DNA of 64,000 nucleotides from contig JACJNX010000016.1 of NCBI GenBank assembly GCA_014695255.1, positions 208,530 through 272,529 on the forward strand, read 5' to 3'. Source of the stretch: Cyanobacteria bacterium FACHB-63 (GTDB lineage: Bacteria > Cyanobacteriota > Cyanobacteriia > Leptolyngbyales > Leptolyngbyaceae). The notes under the pieces are model-generated. The model was not told the origin of the DNA. It was given only the letters and a program-made list of their open reading frames with translations, and made no database searches. Positions 63,891-64,000 of the stretch are shown one piece after another (position 1 is the stretch's first letter; every line of letters begins with the position of its first letter). Position numbers and translations under genes: made by a program.

Positions 63891-64000
63891 GGTGGACCCG
63901 AAAGCTTGGACAAAGGATAGAGGGCAAATAAGCTACAGTTCTAGATCACAAATCCATTGTTACTACTGACCTAGATTTGATTCACGCTCTCATCTCTTCT
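63888..64000. mobile_element. Probable end of an IS3-family insertion sequence
   Basis: The sequence from 63888 reads TGAGGTGGACCCGAAAGCTT then GGACAAA, similar in plan to IS3/IS150-group termini (TG..., GGACCC, TTGGACA). It interrupts the lysozyme frame. The remaining 100 bases have no plus-strand ORF start, but the minus strand has a short frame ending at a TAG near 63971, consistent with the transposase tail. The rest lies outside the window. Confidence 0.5.

Overview
This window comes from a filamentous-type cyanobacterium, most likely a Leptolyngbya-like lineage. The evidence is the density of HIP1 octamers (GCGATCGC), photosystem I psaE, the response regulator rpaB, the myxoxanthophyll genes cruF and cruG, and the short palindromic repeats typical of filamentous cyanobacteria. 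The lineage assignment is from recall of gene content, not from a search. Most of the window is chromosomal core, with a secondary-metabolite locus on the left edge and an accessory region on the right edge.

Layout. 1-8662 (minus): the end of a non-ribosomal peptide synthetase (NRPS) operon. A C-A-PCP protein is followed, with an ATGA overlap, by a docking-C-A-MT-PCP-TE protein that runs off the left edge. 9128-12908 (plus): acpP, fabF and tkt, then two nested palindromic repeats. 13309-17517: radA (minus), rpaB (plus), and a TIGR03943/permease pair (minus). 17795-22142 (plus): cruF, cruG, a ZIP metal transporter, psaE and mutM. 22208-27506 (plus): a Tat-exported acetamidase/formamidase, then a complete CUT2 (ribose-type) sugar ABC transporter. 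27503-34229 (minus): a compact run of DUF2945, DUF3140, UV-damage endonuclease, DHH phosphoesterase, heme-oxygenase-like iron enzyme, methyltransferase, GT2 glycosyltransferase and a long isochorismatase-like hydrolase. 34363-39165 (plus): glutathione reductase, aquaporin, a repeat-rich gap, a lipoprotein, an SH3 protein and a Pr6Pr membrane protein. 39225-45435 (minus): a kinase fusion, rplY, purA, an orphan sensor kinase and a Spy-like protein. 45682-50730: mscS (plus), then a cyclic-nucleotide-binding protein, an MFS-HEAT protein and infC (minus). 50937-53670 (plus): a four-gene operon of alpha/beta hydrolase, membrane protein, dual-specificity phosphatase and ABC ATPase. 53667-56794 (minus): an iron-uptake set of FTR1 permease, helix-hairpin-helix lipoprotein and two-domain multicopper oxidase, with a good Fur-box match upstream of the oxidase. 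56902-61836 (minus): TIGR03643, two Uma2 nucleases, Xaa-Pro aminopeptidase, a WecG/TagA glycosyltransferase and proB. 62014-64000: a STAND NTPase, a small unknown gene behind three 11-bp-phased operator repeats, and a lysozyme gene cut by what looks like an insertion-sequence end.

How genes work together. The best-supported functional units are: the NRPS line, which should release a short peptide with an N-methylated last residue; the Fur-controlled ferroxidase/permease set; cruF with cruG in myxoxanthophyll synthesis; the CUT2 transporter; and the fatty-acid genes acpP-fabF. RpaB lies about 5 kb from psaE, whose upstream region carries an HLR1-like repeat. The least explained regions are the 27.5-33.6 kb minus-strand cluster, the 50.9-53.7 kb operon and the right edge.
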